From assembly GCA_905182825.1 (NCBI GenBank), contig CAJJDJ010000105.1, positions 1-14,014 on the forward strand: a stretch of 14,014 nt of DNA, read 5' to 3'. Source of the DNA: Thiotrichaceae bacterium UBA7359. Lineage in GTDB: Bacteria > Pseudomonadota > Gammaproteobacteria > Eutrophobiales > Eutrophobiaceae. The notes under the pieces are model-generated. The model was not told the DNA's origin, ran no database searches, and worked only from the letters and a program-made list of their open reading frames with translations. This document shows positions 6,667-13,110 of the stretch, piece by piece (the first letter of the stretch is position 1; the number at the start of each line of letters is the position of its first letter). The position numbers and the translations under genes were made by a program.

Positions 6667-6668
6667 CT
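6653..6668 (+). promoter_or_regulatory. Sigma-54 (RpoN)-type -24/-12 promoter before the pqqA relic
   Basis: TGGCAC at 6653-6658, five bases, then TAGCT at 6664-6668, against the RpoN consensus TGGCAC-N5-TTGCW. Only one defined base differs, and the invariant GG and GC are at the exact required spacing. Initiation about 12 bases downstream, near 6679, would put the AGGAGA ribosome site of the pqqA relic (6699-6704) about 20 bases into the leader. An imperfect IHF-like site occurs at 6600-6612, where such promoters often have one. No activator site was identified. Confidence 0.55.
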
Positions 6669-6711
6669 CTAATCTAAGTAGTTACACTTTTTTTCTTTAG
6701 GAGAGATAAAA

Positions 6712-6783
6712 ATCGATTGGTCAGTACTTGAATGTATCAATATCCTTTTCAACTTCAAAGTGACGATACATATCAATATATAG
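6712..6783 (+). pseudogene. pqqA: Decayed pqqA (PQQ precursor peptide) remnant
   Basis: PqqA is the ~23-residue peptide whose Glu and Tyr side chains are joined by PqqE and trimmed to form PQQ. Here a 23-codon frame ends in TAG at 6781-6783, with AGGAGA (6699-6704) seven bases before the position where a start should be. Aligned without gaps to PqqA it keeps Trp3, Phe13, Phe15, Val17, Thr18 and Asn22. The core reads NFKVTIHI where PqqA reads GFEVTMYV. Start ATG is ATC, Glu16 is Lys (GAA to AAA), Met19 is Ile and Tyr20 is His (TAT to CAT), each a one-base change; Gly14 is Asn. No ATG, GTG or TTG lies in frame between the upstream stop (6679-6681) and the coding part. It cannot serve as PQQ precursor. 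The assignment rests on my memory of PqqA sequences, position, length and register. Confidence 0.68.
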
Positions 6784-6889
6784 ATAAATTCAATCAAAAA
6801 ATAATTTTTGAAAACTCACAATATAAGAACTTGATGGTATTAGTAATACAGTATTTTCTATTATGTTACATTTGTGCGGCTTCAATATT

Positions 6890-6914
6890 CGCGTTTATTA
6901 AGTAACGCGTTTAT
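6890..6914 (+). repeat. Paired 9-bp direct repeats upstream of pqqB
   Basis: CGCGTTTAT occurs at 6890-6898 and again at 6906-6914, 16 bases apart start to start. The second copy lies within the palindrome AACGCGTT. They lie about 40 bases before the pqqB start and could be an operator pair. No regulator is known to me. Confidence 0.4.
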
Positions 6915-6924
6915 CATTACCACG

Positions 6925-6940
6925 TTTTATAATTATAAAA
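6925..6940. repeat. 16-bp AT palindrome 13 bases before pqqB
   Basis: TTTTATAATTATAAAA is a perfect palindrome that contains TATAAT at 6928-6933. It may be a pqqB-proximal -10 element or a protein-binding site. Being purely A and T in an AT-rich region, it may be fortuitous. Confidence 0.3.
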
Positions 6941-6953
6941 ATCACTTAAAATT

Positions 6954-7868
6954 ATGCATATACATTTATTAGGCACTGGCGCCGGTGGCGGTTTCCCTCA
7001 ATGGAATTGCAACTGCGATAACTGCAAACGATTACGATTAGGCACCATAAAAAGCTCCTCACGAACACAATCTTCCATCACCATCAGTGGAAATGATAAA
7101 GATTGGGTATTATTCAATGCTTCTCCCGATATACGTGCACAGATTGAATCTTTTCCACCGTTACAACCAGCACGAAAAGTTCGTGATACTGGTATTTGTT
7201 CGATTATTCTCTGTGATGGTCAAATTGACCATTCTACTGGCTTAATTATCCTACGCGAACATGATAAACCTTGGGATGTTTACTGTACAGAGAGTGTTTA
7301 TGAAGATATGACAACAGGTTATCCGATCTTTAATATTTTGGGACATTTTCGTGGCGTTAATTGGCATGAAGTAAGTACAGAACAAACATCGTTTACTATT
7401 CCCAAGGCTGATAACCTTATATTCACCGCGGTGCCATTAAAGAGTGAAGCACCACCCTACTCCCCGCACAGACATAATACTGTTCCTGGAGATAACGTCG
7501 GTTATAAGGTCGAAGATACTTCCACAGGAAAGAACCTCTTTTATGCTCCCGGTCTAGGTGTTATCGAAGACCACGTCTATGAATACATGGCAAATGCCGA
7601 TGTTGTGTTGATTGATGGTACTGTCTGGACTAACGATGAGATGTCACGGCATGGTATCAGCGATAAACTAGCAAGTGAAATGGGGCATTTAGACCAATCC
7701 AGCAAAGGTGGTATCAAAGATACGCTGAGTAGCCTCGAGAAGCCTCGTAAAATATTAATTCACATCAATAATACAAATCCGATACTCGATGAAGATTCAG
7801 CTGAACGCAAACAGCTGAACGATCTTGATATCGAAGTATCCTATGATGGTATGGATATTCATTTATAA
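6954..7868 (+). CDS. pqqB: PQQ biosynthesis protein PqqB (metallo-beta-lactamase fold)
   Basis: PqqB is a metallo-beta-lactamase-fold protein needed for PQQ synthesis and implicated in hydroxylating the tyrosine-derived part of the cross-linked precursor. The 304-residue product is the usual size. It opens MHIHLLGTGAGGGFPQWNCNCDNC, where the Asn-Cys-Asn-Cys-x2-Cys motif is the zinc-binding hallmark of PqqB. It continues with FNASPDIRAQI (~54-64), DGQIDHSTGLIILREH (~89-104), DGTVWTNDEM (~222-231), MGHLDQ (~243-248) and IHINNTNPIL (~269-278). It leads pqqBCDE. No Shine-Dalgarno is visible before the ATG, but the conserved N-terminus fixes the start. The normal upstream partner pqqA is present only as a relic. 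Confidence 0.97.
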   Translation: MHIHLLGTGAGGGFPQWNCNCDNCKRLRLGTIKSSSRTQSSITISGNDKDWVLFNASPDIRAQIESFPPLQPARKVRDTGICSIILCDGQIDHSTGLIILREHDKPWDVYCTESVYEDMTTGYPIFNILGHFRGVNWHEVSTEQTSFTIPKADNLIFTAVPLKSEAPPYSPHRHNTVPGDNVGYKVEDTSTGKNLFYAPGLGVIEDHVYEYMANADVVLIDGTVWTNDEMSRHGISDKLASEMGHLDQSSKGGIKDTLSSLEKPRKILIHINNTNPILDEDSAERKQLNDLDIEVSYDGMDIHL

Positions 7869-7888
7869 TATGAGCTGGAGAATTATTG

Positions 7889-8611
7889 ATGTCTGAAGAA
7901 AAAACACCTTGGTCACGCGAAGAATTTGAAGCAAAACTGCGTGCAAAAGAAAAGTATTACCATATTAATCACGAATTTCATCATTTAATGAATGAAGGTG
8001 GCCTCGATAAAGAAGCCGTTCAGGGTTGGGTTGCTAATCGTTTCTATTACCAAACAACTATCCCTATTAAAGATTCAGCCATTATGGCTAATTGTCCAGA
8101 GCGTGATGTCCGTCGCCAATGGGTTCAGAGAATTATCGATCATGATGGTTTTGAAGGCGAAGAAGGTGGCATTGAAGCCTGGTTACAACTGTCTGAAGCA
8201 GTCGGCTTAAGTCGTCAAGAAACAACATCTTTTCAACATGTTCTGCCCGGCGTCCGCTTTGCAATTGATGCCTATTTAAATTTTGCTCGGCGCGCTACTT
8301 GGCAAGAGGCCGCATGTTCTTCATTGACGGAATTATTCGCACCAAAAATTCATCAAAAGCGATTAGATAACTGGCCAGAGATATATCCATGGATTGATAA
8401 AAAGGGTTATATCTATTTTCGAAAGCGTCTGACTGAAGCACGACGTGATGTTGAACATGGCTTGCAAATCACTTTAGATTATTTTAAAACACGCGAGGAC
8501 CAAGAGCGCGCTTTGAACATACTACAATTAAAACTAGATATCCTCTGGACGATGCTCGACTGCATGTGGATGGCCTACATAGAAAAAAAACGACCCTTTC
8601 ATAATTGTTGA
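7889..8611 (+). CDS. pqqC: Pyrroloquinoline-quinone synthase PqqC
   Basis: PqqC catalyses the last step of PQQ formation, the cofactorless ring closure and eight-electron oxidation of AHQQ with oxygen. The ATG at 7889 follows GGAG (7877-7880) and gives 240 residues, near the usual ~250; a TTG at 7886 adds one residue and is unlikely. The all-helical fold shows YYHINHEFH (~23-31), WVANRFYYQTTIPIKDSAIMANCP (~47-70, containing Arg51, Gln55 and Lys61, which line up with active-site residues of the Klebsiella enzyme), the RIIDHDG stretch (~82-88), FAPKIHQKRLDNWPEIYPWID (~149-169) and a C-terminal LDILWTMLDCMW. It lies 20 bases after pqqB and 10 before pqqD. Confidence 0.97.
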   Translation: MSEEKTPWSREEFEAKLRAKEKYYHINHEFHHLMNEGGLDKEAVQGWVANRFYYQTTIPIKDSAIMANCPERDVRRQWVQRIIDHDGFEGEEGGIEAWLQLSEAVGLSRQETTSFQHVLPGVRFAIDAYLNFARRATWQEAACSSLTELFAPKIHQKRLDNWPEIYPWIDKKGYIYFRKRLTEARRDVEHGLQITLDYFKTREDQERALNILQLKLDILWTMLDCMWMAYIEKKRPFHNC

Positions 8612-8621
8612 AATTACTCAT

Positions 8622-8897
8622 ATGAGCATAACTAAGGCAGACAAACCAGAAATCGCACCTACCTTTCGTTTTCAATGGGAAGAAGTACAGGACTGTTACG
8701 TTGTCCTTTACCCTGAAGGCATGGTTAAGCTGAGTAAAAGTGCGGGTGAGATTATGAAACGTATTGATGGAGAAGAATCTATTGATAAAATAATTAAAGA
8801 TTTAGAAACTACATTTTCAGAAAATAACTTGGAAGATGATGTTATGAAATTCTTGGAGGTTGCTTATGATACCGGCTGGATTAGAAACAAAAAATGA
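8622..8897 (+). CDS. pqqD: PqqD, RiPP recognition element for PQQ synthesis
   Basis: PqqD is a small winged-helix peptide chaperone that binds PqqA and delivers it to PqqE. The 91-residue product is of normal size. It shows the typical opening of the domain, FRFQWEEVQDCYVVLYPEG (~16-34), then VKLSKSAGEIMKRIDGEESIDKI (~36-58) and a C-terminal helix DVMKFLEVAYDTGWI (~74-88). It starts 10 bases after pqqC without a clear Shine-Dalgarno, suggesting coupling, and its last 32 bases overlap pqqE. Since PqqD is intact, selection for handling a PqqA peptide appears to continue. Confidence 0.95.
   Translation: MSITKADKPEIAPTFRFQWEEVQDCYVVLYPEGMVKLSKSAGEIMKRIDGEESIDKIIKDLETTFSENNLEDDVMKFLEVAYDTGWIRNKK
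8855..8859 (+). promoter_or_regulatory. pqqE ribosome binding site within pqqD
   Basis: GGAGG inside pqqD, six bases before ATG 8866. It chooses this ATG over a TTG at 8860 as the pqqE start, so pqqE overlaps pqqD by 32 bases. Confidence 0.8.
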
Positions 8898-10041
8898 TGT
8901 GAAACCACCCTTATGGTTGCTAGCGGAGTTAACCTATCGGTGCCCCCTTCAGTGTCCATATTGTTCAAACCCACTGGAGATAGCGAAATATCAAAACGAG
9001 CTATCTACTGAAGATTGGGTTCGTGTGATGCAAGAAGCGCGTAAGATGGGTGCTGCTCAAATTGGCTTTTCCGGAGGAGAACCATTAGTGCGTCCGGATC
9101 TTGAAGAACTTATTCAAGAAGCAAGACACCTGGGTTATTACACCAACCTCATTACTTCTGGTGTGGGCATGGATGAAGCACGTGTTAAACGCTTCAAAGA
9201 CGCCGGACTGGACCACATACAAATTAGTTTTCAGGCTAGCGACGAAGAATTAAATAATTTTCTCGGTGGCACTAAAACATTTCAGCATAAAAAAGAAATG
9301 GCGCGTATTGTAAAAGCCTATGAATATCCTATGGTCTTGAACATAGTTATTCATCGTAAGAATATCGAACAAATTCGAGACATTCTCGAGATGACAGTTG
9401 AACTCAATGCCGATTATGTTGAATTAGCCAGCACACAATACTATGGCTGGTCACGTATTAATGTTGACCAACTTCTGCCTACACGCGAACAATTAGCTAA
9501 AGCAGAAATCGTTGCAAAAGAATATCAAATCAGGATGAAAGGCAAATCAAAGATCATCTATGTTATTCCCGATTATTTTGAGAACCGTCCGAAACCCTGC
9601 ATGAATGGATGGGGAGCTATCTTTCTAACTATTGCTCCGGATGGCACTGCACTACCCTGCCATGAGGCGGGACAATTACCAATCGATTTTCCTAATGTGA
9701 AAGACGTCAGTGTCGAAGAAGCTTGGAAAGACTCACCCGGCTTTAATCATTTTCGAGGTTTTGAGTGGATGAAAGAACCTTGCCGTTCTTGTGATGAAAA
9801 AGAGAAAGATTTCGGAGGATGTCGCTGTCAGGCATTTATGATGACCGGTGATGCAGCGAACACTGATCCGGTTTGTGATAAATCACCACATCATCAGGAG
9901 TTGCTAGATGATGTTGACCGAATTGCAAAATTAGCAGCAGAAGAAACAGATAATAATGTAGCAGAAAAACCATTGGTATTTAGAAACATGAAGAATTCTA
10001 AAAAAATTGTCGCAAAAGAGATAGAAAAAACTGAAGCTTAA
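8866..10041 (+). CDS. pqqE: PqqA peptide cyclase PqqE (radical SAM/SPASM)
   Basis: PqqE uses S-adenosylmethionine and iron-sulfur clusters to form the carbon-carbon bond between Glu and Tyr of PqqA. From ATG 8866 the product is 391 residues. The radical-SAM motif is RCPLQCPYC with Cys26, Cys30 and Cys33, followed by GFSGGEPLVRPDL (SAM-binding GGE region, ~70-82). The C-terminal SPASM region has KPCMNGWGAIFLTIAPDGTA, LPCHEA, EPCRSCDEKEKDFGGCRCQAF and DPVCDKSPHH, preserving the auxiliary-cluster cysteines and the Asp ligand characteristic of PqqE. A charged tail of about 45 residues follows. All catalytic features are intact, in contrast to the degraded pqqA. It ends 5 bases from the stop of convergent folP. 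Confidence 0.97.
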   Translation: MIPAGLETKNDVKPPLWLLAELTYRCPLQCPYCSNPLEIAKYQNELSTEDWVRVMQEARKMGAAQIGFSGGEPLVRPDLEELIQEARHLGYYTNLITSGVGMDEARVKRFKDAGLDHIQISFQASDEELNNFLGGTKTFQHKKEMARIVKAYEYPMVLNIVIHRKNIEQIRDILEMTVELNADYVELASTQYYGWSRINVDQLLPTREQLAKAEIVAKEYQIRMKGKSKIIYVIPDYFENRPKPCMNGWGAIFLTIAPDGTALPCHEAGQLPIDFPNVKDVSVEEAWKDSPGFNHFRGFEWMKEPCRSCDEKEKDFGGCRCQAFMMTGDAANTDPVCDKSPHHQELLDDVDRIAKLAAEETDNNVAEKPLVFRNMKNSKKIVAKEIEKTEA

Positions 10042-10046
10042 TTAAT

Positions 10047-10868
10047 TTAACTGTTCAAAATCGTCCAGGCAACGTCCGCTGCTTGCCTGTTCGGTTTGAC
10101 ATCATGTACACGAAATAATTTAACACCGGCATAGACACCTAATGCCGTTGTTGCAGCGGTCGCACCGACAAGTTCATTCGGTGCATCTACTTTGCAAATT
10201 GAACCCATAAAACCTTTTCGACTGGTCCCCATCAACACAGCGTAACCAGTTTCAACAAATACTGTTACGTTCTTCAATAACAAAAGGTTGTGCTCACGCG
10301 TTTTACCAAAGCCGATACCGGGATCGATTACAATATTTTTTTTATCTAACCCTGCTCTTATACATTGCTCTATTTTGCTCTCTAAAAATTGCTTAATATC
10401 TAAGACCACATCCTCATAAACAGGCTTTTTTTGCATAGTGTCAGGTGTTCCTAACATATGCATAATAATATACGAGCATCCCTTCTTCGCACATAAATCA
10501 ATTATCTCAGGCTCATCATTGCCACCCGACACATCATTGACGATTGAAGCACCGGCAGCAACAGCAGCCTCAGCGACCCTCGTTCGAGTCGTATCAATAC
10601 TTATTTCAACGTGCTCAGGTTTCGTCTCATTAATTGCATTTATTATATGAACAACCCTTTCAATCTGCTCTTCCACGCTGACTCGTTCAGAACCAGGTCG
10701 AGTAGATTCACCACCGACATCAATGATATCGGCACCTTCATCAATCATTTGTTTGCCCTGATTAACAGCTGACTCAATAGTATTAAACTGACCACCGTCA
10801 GAAAAACTATCCGGAGTAACATTAAGTATCCCCATAATCAACGGTCCCTCTCGATGCAAAATACTCAT
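10047..10868 (-). CDS. folP: Dihydropteroate synthase FolP
   Basis: FolP joins 4-aminobenzoate to hydroxymethyl-dihydropterin pyrophosphate to make dihydropteroate in folate synthesis; it is the sulfonamide target. The 273-residue product is standard length. Motifs in order: IMGILNVTPDSFSDGG (~11-26), IIDVGGESTRPGSERV (~48-63), ISIDTTRTRVAEAAV (~89-103), ASIVNDVSGG (~106-115), IVIDPGIGFGKTREHN (~174-189), LMGTSRKGFMG (~212-222) and RVHDVKPNRQAADVAW (~253-268). All pterin- and phosphate-binding segments are intact. Its ATG overlaps the pip stop as ATGA, so the two are translationally coupled. The common neighbours glmM and ftsH are absent. It is distinct from the methanopterin-type DHPS-like protein at 4971-6449. 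Confidence 0.97.
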   Translation of the reverse strand: MSILHREGPLIMGILNVTPDSFSDGGQFNTIESAVNQGKQMIDEGADIIDVGGESTRPGSERVSVEEQIERVVHIINAINETKPEHVEISIDTTRTRVAEAAVAAGASIVNDVSGGNDEPEIIDLCAKKGCSYIIMHMLGTPDTMQKKPVYEDVVLDIKQFLESKIEQCIRAGLDKKNIVIDPGIGFGKTREHNLLLLKNVTVFVETGYAVLMGTSRKGFMGSICKVDAPNELVGATAATTALGVYAGVKLFRVHDVKPNRQAADVAWTILNS

Positions 10869-11815
10869 TCCATACCACCAATCATTTCATCTGTGGCCGT
10901 TACTAGTGCATCCACCATTGCGGGCTCACCCGCAAGATGACCCGCATCAGGAACAATAACCAACTTAGAATCTGGTCGCGCTCGATGTACGAGCCAAGAA
11001 GATTCTGGTAGACAAGTTAAATCCTTGCGACCATGAATGATAGTCGTTGGTACCTCAGGCAGTTGAGAAATATTGTCTATAATTTGATTCTCACTAATAA
11101 AATACTTATTTCTGGCGTAATGCATTTCAATCCTTGCATCAATGACTAGCTTATTTACATCTTTAGTATCCAGCATATAGTCTTTAACAAAGCCATGAGT
11201 AACAACTCGTCCTGACCACAAAGCCCATGCTTTTGCACTCTCTTGTCGTATTTGTTGATTATCTGAAAAAATTCGATGGAATAAGGCGTCTAGTAAGTTT
11301 TGCTTTTCAGCATCATCAAAGAGTGTTAAAAATTCCTGCCAATAATCTGGAAAAATTTTATTTACGCCCGTTTTTGCAAACCAATCAAAATCGCACTGTC
11401 TTGCTAGAAATGTGCCCCGTAATATAATGCCAGTGACTTGCTGAGGGTATTGCTCAGCATAAAGCAATGCCAATGTAGCACCCCATGAACCACCAAATAG
11501 AGTCCACTTATTGATTTTCAGAATCTTTCGAATGGATTCAATATCATTGAGAATATCTTGTGTTGAATTATTTTCAACTTCACCATTTGGTTTAGAACGA
11601 TTACTACCACGTTGGTCAAACAAAATTATTCTATATTTTTCTGGATTAAAATATCGACGATGATTTTCATTACAGCCTGAGCCCGGGCCGCCATGTAAAA
11701 AAATGACAGCTTGGCCATGGGGGTTACCCACCTGCTCATAGTAGATTTGATGTGATGAATGTGTTTTTAAGTAGCCTGATTCAAACGGCTCAATTTCTGG
11801 ATAAAGTATTTTCAA
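10865..11815 (-). CDS. pip: Proline iminopeptidase (alpha/beta hydrolase, S33 family)
   Basis: Proline iminopeptidase removes N-terminal proline from peptides in the cytoplasm. The 316-residue product has the usual size and landmarks: a short N-terminal PEIEPFESGYLKT, oxyanion-hole HGGPGSGC (~41-48), the RIILFDQRGSNRSKP stretch (~62-76), the nucleophile elbow GGSWGATLAL (~108-117; Ser110), and a late DAGH (~293-296) giving the catalytic His. GRKDLTCLP (~265-273) holds the expected Asp. No signal peptide is present. The gene overlaps folP by 4 bases; the link is probably transcriptional convenience only. Upstream is a 33-base gap to the SHOCT-protein gene, which likely shares the transcript. 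Confidence 0.95.
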   Translation of the reverse strand: MKILYPEIEPFESGYLKTHSSHQIYYEQVGNPHGQAVIFLHGGPGSGCNENHRRYFNPEKYRIILFDQRGSNRSKPNGEVENNSTQDILNDIESIRKILKINKWTLFGGSWGATLALLYAEQYPQQVTGIILRGTFLARQCDFDWFAKTGVNKIFPDYWQEFLTLFDDAEKQNLLDALFHRIFSDNQQIRQESAKAWALWSGRVVTHGFVKDYMLDTKDVNKLVIDARIEMHYARNKYFISENQIIDNISQLPEVPTTIIHGRKDLTCLPESSWLVHRARPDSKLVIVPDAGHLAGEPAMVDALVTATDEMIGGME

Positions 11816-11824
11816 TTGAAACAG

Positions 11825-11845
11825 AATTAGTAATTAGTAATTAGT
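11825..11845. repeat. Three tandem copies of a 7-base unit
   Basis: AATTAGT is repeated three times without interruption in the short gap between the SHOCT-protein stop and the pip start, close to the pip ribosome-binding region. A change in copy number would shift spacing between the two genes but not any reading frame. Confidence 0.8.
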
Positions 11846-11848
11846 TGT

Positions 11849-12796
11849 TCATATATCATTAAGTATTTCTTTTCTTTTGGCGGCGTATTCTTCTTTCGAG
11901 ATTAATTCTTTTGCTAGTAACTCATCCAATGTTGTAATTCTATCTTCTATGTTTCTTGTTGAGGAAACGGCCTTATCTTTCTTATTCATATCTCTTCGTA
12001 GTCGCGCCATTTCAGAACGCATTTCCCGCCTCTGTTTAGCTAATTTCGCTGCTTCTATCTTTAAAATACGAGCATTACTAGCGCCTGAGTCCTCTTCTGC
12101 TTCCTTACTAGCAAGATAAGCTTCGGCTGCAACCTTGACATCAATCTCTATCCAATCTTGTCTCAGCTTACCATTAATAGCTTTTTGACTGATTCCAGCA
12201 ATACCAAGCAAACTATTTTTGAACTTATTCGATTTCTTCGTGCGTTTCCCGTGACTAAAACTATAATTTATATCTCCGCGTCCCGAAGGATCGAGTTCTT
12301 TTTCCATTGCTTGGCTTCGCAAAAAATTATATTCACCAATAAGAATATTCAGTTTGTTATCTTTATAAAATACAGAACCAGTTGTGTACGATTTTCTTGT
12401 TAAAATAATCACCTTCTTACTAGAACCGCCAATCGCATAAATAATGTCTTGATTTGGTTTTGCTTCACTTAGCCCTTTAGATAAATATTCTGCAAGGATG
12501 CGTATTTGCGAATACGAAAAAACGGGAACAACTGTTTCTCCGCCAAGAAGTCCAGTCTCGGTATATGCCAATGCACTAAGCGCATTGATTAACTCTTCCT
12601 CATCAACTTTAAACGGATGGTCGTTTTTTCCAAATGCTGAATCATCCAACTCAGCGTACTTGAAGTAATTATTTACAGCACCTTCCCAAATAATTTCTTC
12701 ATCATCACCGAACCAACTAACTGCCGACACAGCCGTAGAAAAGAATAAGACAAGGGAGATGATGAAGGATATCAATGCATTGTTAATTGTGTTCAT
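11849..12796 (-). CDS. Exported SHOCT-domain protein of unknown function
   Basis: I do not recognise the main domain. The 315-residue product starts with a Sec signal peptide: polar MNTINNA, a hydrophobic stretch (~8-22) and a likely cleavage after VSA at residue 25. Residues ~30-200 are mixed alpha/beta with conserved-looking stretches ALAYTETG (~75-82), QIRILAEYLSKGLSEA (~97-112) and the segment around GSVFYKDNKLNILIGEYN (~140-157). Residues ~235-280 are strongly charged and helical (LRRDM, KQRREM), probably a coiled coil. The C-terminal ~35 residues, RITTLDELLAKELISKEEYAAKRKEIL, are a SHOCT oligomerisation motif. A periplasmic, multimerising protein is inferred. No Shine-Dalgarno was identified. 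It may be co-transcribed with pip and folP. Confidence 0.82.
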   Translation of the reverse strand: MNTINNALISFIISLVLFFSTAVSAVSWFGDDEEIIWEGAVNNYFKYAELDDSAFGKNDHPFKVDEEELINALSALAYTETGLLGGETVVPVFSYSQIRILAEYLSKGLSEAKPNQDIIYAIGGSSKKVIILTRKSYTTGSVFYKDNKLNILIGEYNFLRSQAMEKELDPSGRGDINYSFSHGKRTKKSNKFKNSLLGIAGISQKAINGKLRQDWIEIDVKVAAEAYLASKEAEEDSGASNARILKIEAAKLAKQRREMRSEMARLRRDMNKKDKAVSSTRNIEDRITTLDELLAKELISKEEYAAKRKEILNDI

Positions 12797-13046
12797 GGAT
12801 TAGTATTTTTTTAGTGGCTTAATAAGTTTTGACTGCATAACAGAGATGAAGTCTACAACAATATGGTTCATTAATGAAAAATGTTTACACTTTAGATTGC
12901 ACTATCGTCTCTCAACGTCCTTGCACTTTAAACACTGCTCTTCAATATACTCAATGCGAGGATGATACTTAAAATATCGCTATACACTGTTATTTATTGC
13001 TCTAGTTTCTAGAATCGAAAGCAGATAAAACACACGAATATTTATC
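12797..13046. other. Intergenic stretch without recognised genes
   Basis: About 250 bases between the start of the SHOCT-protein gene and the porin terminator. I see no RNA gene, mobile element or plausible small frame with a ribosome site. It should hold the leftward promoter of the SHOCT-protein operon, but I cannot pick out a convincing -35/-10 pair. Confidence 0.5.
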
Positions 13047-13075
13047 AAAAAAAAAGGCCTCCGAAGAGGCCTTTT
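13047..13075 (-). terminator. Rho-independent terminator of the porin gene
   Basis: Read on the minus strand, GGCCTC (13071-13066) and GAGGCC (13061-13056) form a GC-rich stem closed by a TTCG tetraloop, extended by A-T pairs, and followed by nine T residues (13055-13047). It lies 35 bases after the porin stop. The tetraloop and T run fix its direction as leftward; rightward function is possible but the T run there is only four bases. Confidence 0.93.
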
Positions 13076-13110
13076 AATATTTACAGACTTATTTCTAACT
13101 AAATTGCAGC

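Larger units (their letters stand above)
6450..6953. other. 504-base divergent intergenic region between the methanopterin operon and pqqBCDE
   Basis: This AT-rich stretch separates the leftward methanopterin/methanofuran operon from the rightward PQQ operon. It holds a TATAAT on the minus strand at 6463-6458, only 8 bases before the leftward ATG. It also holds a possible 36-codon membrane peptide frame (6556-6666), a sigma-54-type promoter (6653-6668), a pqqA relic (6712-6783), paired 9-bp direct repeats (6890-6914) and a 16-bp AT palindrome (6925-6940). I see no RNA gene or mobile element in it. Confidence 0.7.

Noticed and set aside
6834..6905. A 23-codon hydrophobic frame between the pqqA relic and pqqB, considered as the true pqqA because of its length
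   Set aside because: It lacks the Trp, the Glu-x3-Tyr pair and the GFEVTMY-like core, and has no ribosome site; hydrophobic composition is expected in AT-rich DNA.
11877..12403. Two plus-strand frames of about 80 codons opposite the SHOCT-protein gene
   Set aside because: Both are shadows of a gene with a clear signal peptide and SHOCT tail, and neither has a ribosome site.
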